Below are positions 60,141 to 64,000 of a stretch of 64,000 nt of DNA, in pieces. A program made the translations under genes and the position numbers. The notes under the pieces were generated by a model. That model was not told the DNA's origin. It saw nothing but the letters and a program-made list of their open reading frames with translations, and made no database searches. Positions within the stretch are counted from its first letter, which is position 1, and every line of letters starts with the position of its first letter. The DNA comes from Takakia lepidozioides (lineage: Eukaryota; Streptophyta; Takakiopsida; Takakiales; Takakiaceae), in NCBI GenBank assembly GCA_030704615.1, contig CM060732.1, positions 32,283,053-32,347,052 on the forward strand, given 5' to 3'.

Positions 60141-60899
60141 GTGTCTTCTGAGGAAGGTTCAGACTCGGAGTCAGGAGGATTCTCGCTGAGGGTGCAAGTC
60201 ATTTCCGTGCCATTGTTGTGGGACACGATGGAGAAGATGTATGGAGCCACCAAGGGGCCACGTAGGTACTCTGGAGCTGTAGGCACCATCGAGCTTGATG
60301 ACTTAATACAAGAGTTTGACAGTTGGTGTGATTTGCAGCAAATGCGCAATCCACAACTGTTTACGCCCTTTATGGCGTGGAAAGGGCTATTCCAGCACCT
60401 TGAGGGGCCGCCCATGGAAGATTACCATGAATTTAGGCGGGGACGTGCGGTGGAGATTGAGGAGTGACGAGAGTATTGGTCACCTAACTATGTCTCCATC
60501 ACTAGAGGCACAAGGGCAGCGGTGACACCAGCAGCTACACAAACATCTCCAATTGCAAGCATTAGTAGTGAGACAAGTGGTACAGGAGCTGGGAAATCCA
60601 CTCAAGCTCCTGCTGCAGCACCAGCACCCGTACCTGCCTTTAACCCAGTTGTGGAGTTCTTCGAGGCGTTGAGGAGAAACTACCAAGGGATAAGGACAGA
60701 GAAGTTGCGGAGCTTGCAAGAGTTCCAACAAAGGTCTACTGAGAGTTTGAGGGAGGCTTACACCCGCATGAGGCGCTTGATAAATGTAACCCAAGGGGTT
60801 ATGGAAGCTTAGGCAGTCCAATTCTGGTATGGGATATTGGACAAGGAGCTGAGGAGAAGGGTGTGGGATGCAACTCTCCTACAAGTGGACGGGGATTAC
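60141..60899 (+). pseudogene. Ty3/gypsy gag, nonsense-broken
   Basis: Capsid-type polyprotein segment. One frame runs from about 60,141 (no ATG) through YGATKGPRRYSGAVGTIELD and FTPFMAWKGLFQHLEGPP, a Pro/Ala-rich linker, then the retrotransposon gag core FFEALRRNYQGIRTEKLRSL, EFQQRSTESLREAYTRMRRL and AVQFWYGILDKELRRRV. It is interrupted by TGA at 60,465-60,467 (a Trp position by context), TAG at 60,810-60,812 (a Gln position) and TAA near 60,899. Frame and order fit a chromovirus-like or plant gypsy gag. The copy is inactive. Confidence 0.78.
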
Positions 60900-61400
60900 T
60901 AAACCGTGAGCAGAATCCGTGAGGAGAAAATTCCGTGAGTAGAATTATGCTCACGCTTTTGGATGTACTCACCTATAACCGCAGACACCTATTCGGCTTA
61001 GATGACCTATTACTGCGGGTAGTGTCCAGTATAACATGCATACCAATTCATCCTTATGGATGAATGATGGATGAATGGACGATGAATGTATGTTGGACGA
61101 ATGGCACATGGATGAATGTAGTTTGTGATTGAATGCAGAATTAAAAAGCATTTTTGAGTAGTGGTTGCCAAATCCCCCGAGCTCCAGAGTGAACCTCTGT
61201 CAACTGCAGAGGGTTGTGGTTGTCCTTTCACCAGGTATCCTAAGTCGAGAGAGATGCTGACACCCAATTGCAAAGAAGGTGGAGAGGCCATTTGGTGCTT
61301 TAATATAAATCGTTTGAAAACAGCCGATTCATTCCGACGAAGAATATCCACTGCTACTGGAGTCGGAGTCCAAAACGAAGGAGAAGATTTTGTGTAGAGC
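60900..61400. other. Spacer between gag and tandem repeat
   Basis: No domain recognised. A short GATGAATG-type repeat lies at about 61,056-61,120. Protease-related sequence normally follows gag, so this interval probably replaced or degraded part of it. Confidence 0.4.
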
Positions 61401-62222
61401 TTTGTTGTCATGTCCTTCTTCCATGTGATCAAAAATCCATGCTGGGTAAATGCCAGGTCTTTTGCTTGCAAAGCAGGGGTTGGGTTCATTTGCAAGTTTT
61501 TCAATTTTTATTTTTATTTTATTTTTCCCCGAATATGCCAAATTAAGGTGTCGTCAACGACACCTTAATCTACCTTAATCTGGCTAGTCTTCTGGTGTGT
61601 TATTTGGGATGAATGGCATCTACAAATTGCTCGGACCACATAATTTATTATTTGTTGTCATGTCATTCTTCCATGTGACCAGAAATCCATGTTGGGTAAA
61701 CGCTAAGTCTTTTACTTGCAAAGCAGGGGTTGGGTTCATTTGCAAGTTTTTCAATTTTTATTTTTATTTCATTTTTTCCCGAATGTGCCAGATTAAGGTG
61801 TCGTCAACGACACCTTAATCTGGCTGGTCTTCTGGTGTGTTATTTGGGGTGAATGGCATCTACAAATTGCTCAGACCACATAACTTATGATTCATTGTCA
61901 TGTCCTTAGTCTATGTGACCAGAAATCCATGCTGGGTTAACGGTCGTTTGCTTGCAAAGTAAGGGTTGGGTTCATTTGCAAGTTTTTCAATATAAATATA
62001 TAAATATATAAATATATATATATTTCCCCCGAATGTGCCAGATTAAGGTGTCGTTAATCTGGCTGGTCTTTGGGTGTGCTATTTGGGGTGAATGACATCT
62101 ACAAATTGTTTGGACCATATAACTTATGATTCGTTGTCATGTCTTTCTTCCATGTTACCAGAAATCCATGCTGGGTAAATGCCAGGTCTTTTACTTGCAA
62201 AGCAGGGGTTGGGTTCATTTGC
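61401..62222. repeat. 240-250 bp tandem repeat, 3.4 copies, with internal palindrome
   Basis: Copies start at 61,401, 61,651, 61,891 and 62,130 (the last is partial, ending at 62,222). Each contains AAGCAGGGGTTGGGTTCATT and, in copies 1 and 2, a perfect palindrome with 13 bp arms (ATTAAGGTGTCGT, two-base spacer, ACGACACCTTAAT) at 61,542-61,569 and 61,792-61,819. Copy 3 has lost the second half (62,042-62,058). The repeat splits gag from the protease region and directly abuts coding sequence at 62,222. Confidence 0.88.
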
Positions 62223-62744
62223 CTTTTCCAAATTCAAACATCTTTGGGTGGTTCAGAAAAGGCGCGAGGGATTACACGCCATGAGCTCTTCATTCGATTG
62301 CAGCCGGATCATCCTATGGACGGCTCAGTCATGAGAGCTAAAGCCATTGTTATAGACGCGATGTCCTATGATGTGCTTGTTGGTGGGGCTATGTTATACC
62401 CAATGGGATTTACTTTGGACTTTTGGGAGGAAACGACATCCTATAGGTTGGAATGGCAGTCAGGGGATGGTCGACGTGCACTGCTCCCAGTGCGGTTTAT
62501 TGGGAATGTAGCGGTGGATCATAGGAACATGATGCCTACATTGGCTGCATTCTCAAGGGTGGTGGCTTGGGGTGGTGAGCTCTTGGAGGGCAATAGTCAT
62601 GCAAATGATAGGCCACCACATGATGAGGACAAGCAATTAGCATACAAGGCTGAGTTGATTCCTCATGTTCCTTTGCATAGTTCACTGTGGAATACAGTTG
62701 GGGATTTGCAACGAGTGGCAAGCCAGTGTGTACAGCAAGCATAG
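62223..62744 (+). pseudogene. Gypsy retropepsin-like region, partial
   Basis: Open frame that begins inside the last tandem-repeat copy and becomes retroelement-like at SLGGSEKARGITRHELFIRL. It continues with VIDAMSYDVLVGGAMLYPMG and FTLDFWEETTSYRLEWQSGD, the flap and C-terminal part of a plant gypsy aspartic protease. The N-terminal D-T/S-G active-site part is missing, presumably displaced by the tandem repeat. It ends at TAG 62,742-62,744, before the methyltransferase. Confidence 0.65.
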
Positions 62745-62749
62745 TAGGA

Positions 62750-64000
62750 GGCATTTCCATCGGTAGGTGAAGGGAGTTCAGTTACATCACCTGGACCTTC
62801 TCAATTTTTATTGGACACAATGCCTATTATCTGGCAACAACCTGACTCAGGCATTTGTTTGCTAGACCTGTTTAGAGGCATGAGCAATGGGCTTGCATGA
62901 ATGTTGCAAGCATGAATCAAAGTACGCAAGTACTTGTATGTGGAGAAGGATGAGATTGCTTGGCGTGTTTCCATGCGCCATGTTGCCTTACTCACACATC
63001 AGTATCCTGAGTTGTTCCATCTCTTAGCAATTCAAGGGTATCAAAAGGCCTTGCCAGCAGACATTACCTTGCTGGGGCGGATGATTTGGACCGACATGGT
63101 GCCATTGACTTGGTGATAGTTGGATGGCCTTGCCAATGACACTTTCCCGCAGGTCATGGAAATGGCTTGCATGATGCACGATCGCATTTGTTTTGGGAGA
63201 TATTGAGAGTGTTGCGTGACTTGCAGATGAGGCAAATGCAACCTCCAGCTTACATCCTGGAGAATGTTCCTCTTATGGGGGACTCTCCGGCCAGGGTTAT
63301 GGCCAATGTGCATCAGGTGCGGTCTTGGATTGGATCGGCGGTGCTATTGGATGCAGCAGCGGTGGAATCACGAGCGCATCGACCTCGATTGTGGTGGACC
63401 AATCTTGCACCACCAAAGCTGCTCAAGAGAGCATATAATTCCATTCAACGGCCACCCAATCTCACAGTTGAGGGCATTTTGGACCAAGGGAGGCAACCAC
63501 ATAGGGTGCGACATGATGACCGTCCACCTCTAACAGTGGTAAATCGAGTGGGGCAGCCACGTGCAGCCTTGCCTACGCTCATGAGCTTTCCCTCGTCTCA
63601 TGCTTTTCGAGACAATGGTCCTGGGTTGATTTGGGACAGTGTGCTACAACAATTGGTGGAGCCCAATGCGGATGAGCGAGAGCGGGCAATTGGATTTGCC
63701 ACGGGCACTACAGCTGTGCCAACTCTGTTAGAAGCATCACGACGTCAGGTGTTGGGTCAGGAAATGGATCTCAATTGCTTGACATGGATCATTGGCTTGT
63801 GCATGGCTGAGCAACGGAGATTGCAAGCATTAGCGGCTACTTTTGCACTTCCATTGGATATTGCACTATCTCTGCCAACCGGGACGGTAGAGGTAGTGAG
63901 TGGGGGCGAGCATAGGATCATGGGGTGCAAGCACCCATGGCAGATATGGGATGAGATGCGCAAAGAGAGAGTCATTGGATCTCTCAAGCAGCAGTATGAG
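62750..64000 (+). pseudogene. C5-cytosine DNA methyltransferase inside a gypsy polyprotein (runs off the window)
   Basis: Catalytic domain of a DNA (cytosine-5) methyltransferase, expected to transfer methyl from SAM to cytosine in DNA. Motif I is GICLLDLFRGMSNGL (62,850 on); a motif II-like YLYVEKDE follows. Motif IV is IDLVIVGWPCQ with the catalytic Cys (codon 63,131-63,133); motif VI is PPAYILENVPLMGD; motif VIII is SRAHRPRLWWTNL; then VNRVGQPRAALPTLMSFPSS and ERERAIGFATGTT near the C-terminal motifs. The frame is broken by TGA at 62,898 and 62,913, a 1-base shift near 63,075 and TGA at 63,137 just after PCQ. From 63,140 it is open to the window end (287 codons). It lies where gypsy elements place reverse transcriptase. 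The protein is unlike host MET1, CMT or DRM in context (no BAH, chromodomain or UBA seen). Known precedent: methyltransferases captured by retrotransposons in charophytes and dinoflagellates. Confidence 0.85.

Noticed and set aside
61401-62222. CRISPR-like array (regular repeats)
   Set aside because: The units are 240-250 bp direct tandem copies without short repeat and unique spacer structure, in a eukaryotic retroelement.

Overview
The window is nuclear DNA of a streptophyte, most likely a land plant. It holds spliced genes with GT-AG (and two GC-AG) introns, a CHASE-domain cytokinin receptor, a plant-type inositol-pentakisphosphate 2-kinase, an AGO4-like Argonaute, an intronless eIF5, a plastid-type CBS protein and a tRNA-Val(UAC). 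The repeats (hAT, CACTA-ended element, Ty3/gypsy with a captured cytosine methyltransferase) suggest a non-seed lineage, but the species cannot be fixed from sequence alone.

Layout. 1-3.5 kb: upstream/5'UTR sequence. 3.59-10.70 kb (+): cytokinin-receptor histidine kinase, 14 coding exons, 1095 aa, with a 16-codon uORF that overlaps its start codon. 12.74-17.07 kb (+): IPK1, 8 exons, 494 aa. 17.58-30.4 kb (-): a long, many-exon Argonaute whose slicer tetrad is largely lost and whose middle exons carry apparent frameshifts; a 2.5 kb hAT element sits in one of its introns (22.33-24.80 kb). About 31 kb (-): a decayed gypsy RT/RNase H fragment. 32.82-34.79 kb (+): plastid CBS-pair protein, 5 exons, 237 aa. 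36.45-37.85 kb (+): eIF5, one coding exon. 39.76-42.47 kb (-): PHO88/SND3-like ER protein, 5 exons, 226 aa. 42.83-42.90 kb (-): tRNA-Val. 44.03-49.14 kb (-): prolyl-aminopeptidase-like alpha/beta hydrolase.

From about 50.5 kb to the end the sequence is mobile DNA. A 6,715 bp element (50,738-57,452) has perfect 29 bp CACTA-type inverted ends and an ATT target duplication. Instead of a recognisable TNP2 transposase it carries a SWIM zinc-finger ORF and a decayed multi-exon gene with ParB-like and Rossmann methyltransferase-like segments. It appears to be inserted in a long LTR-like region. From 60.1 kb to the window edge there is a gypsy-type gag, a protease-like region and then a C5-cytosine DNA methyltransferase (motifs I, IV PCQ, VI ENV, VIII) in place of the expected reverse transcriptase. 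Short palindromes with a shared CGTTGACG/CGTCAACG core recur in introns of the first element and in a 240-250 bp tandem repeat inside the second.

The host genes (receptor, IPK1, CBS, eIF5, PHO88, and exons 3-11 of the peptidase) all splice into open frames. The breaks in the Argonaute and the mobile elements are therefore unlikely to reflect generally poor sequence quality. All exon joins were made by eye from splice sites, reading phase and remembered family consensus; no search was run.
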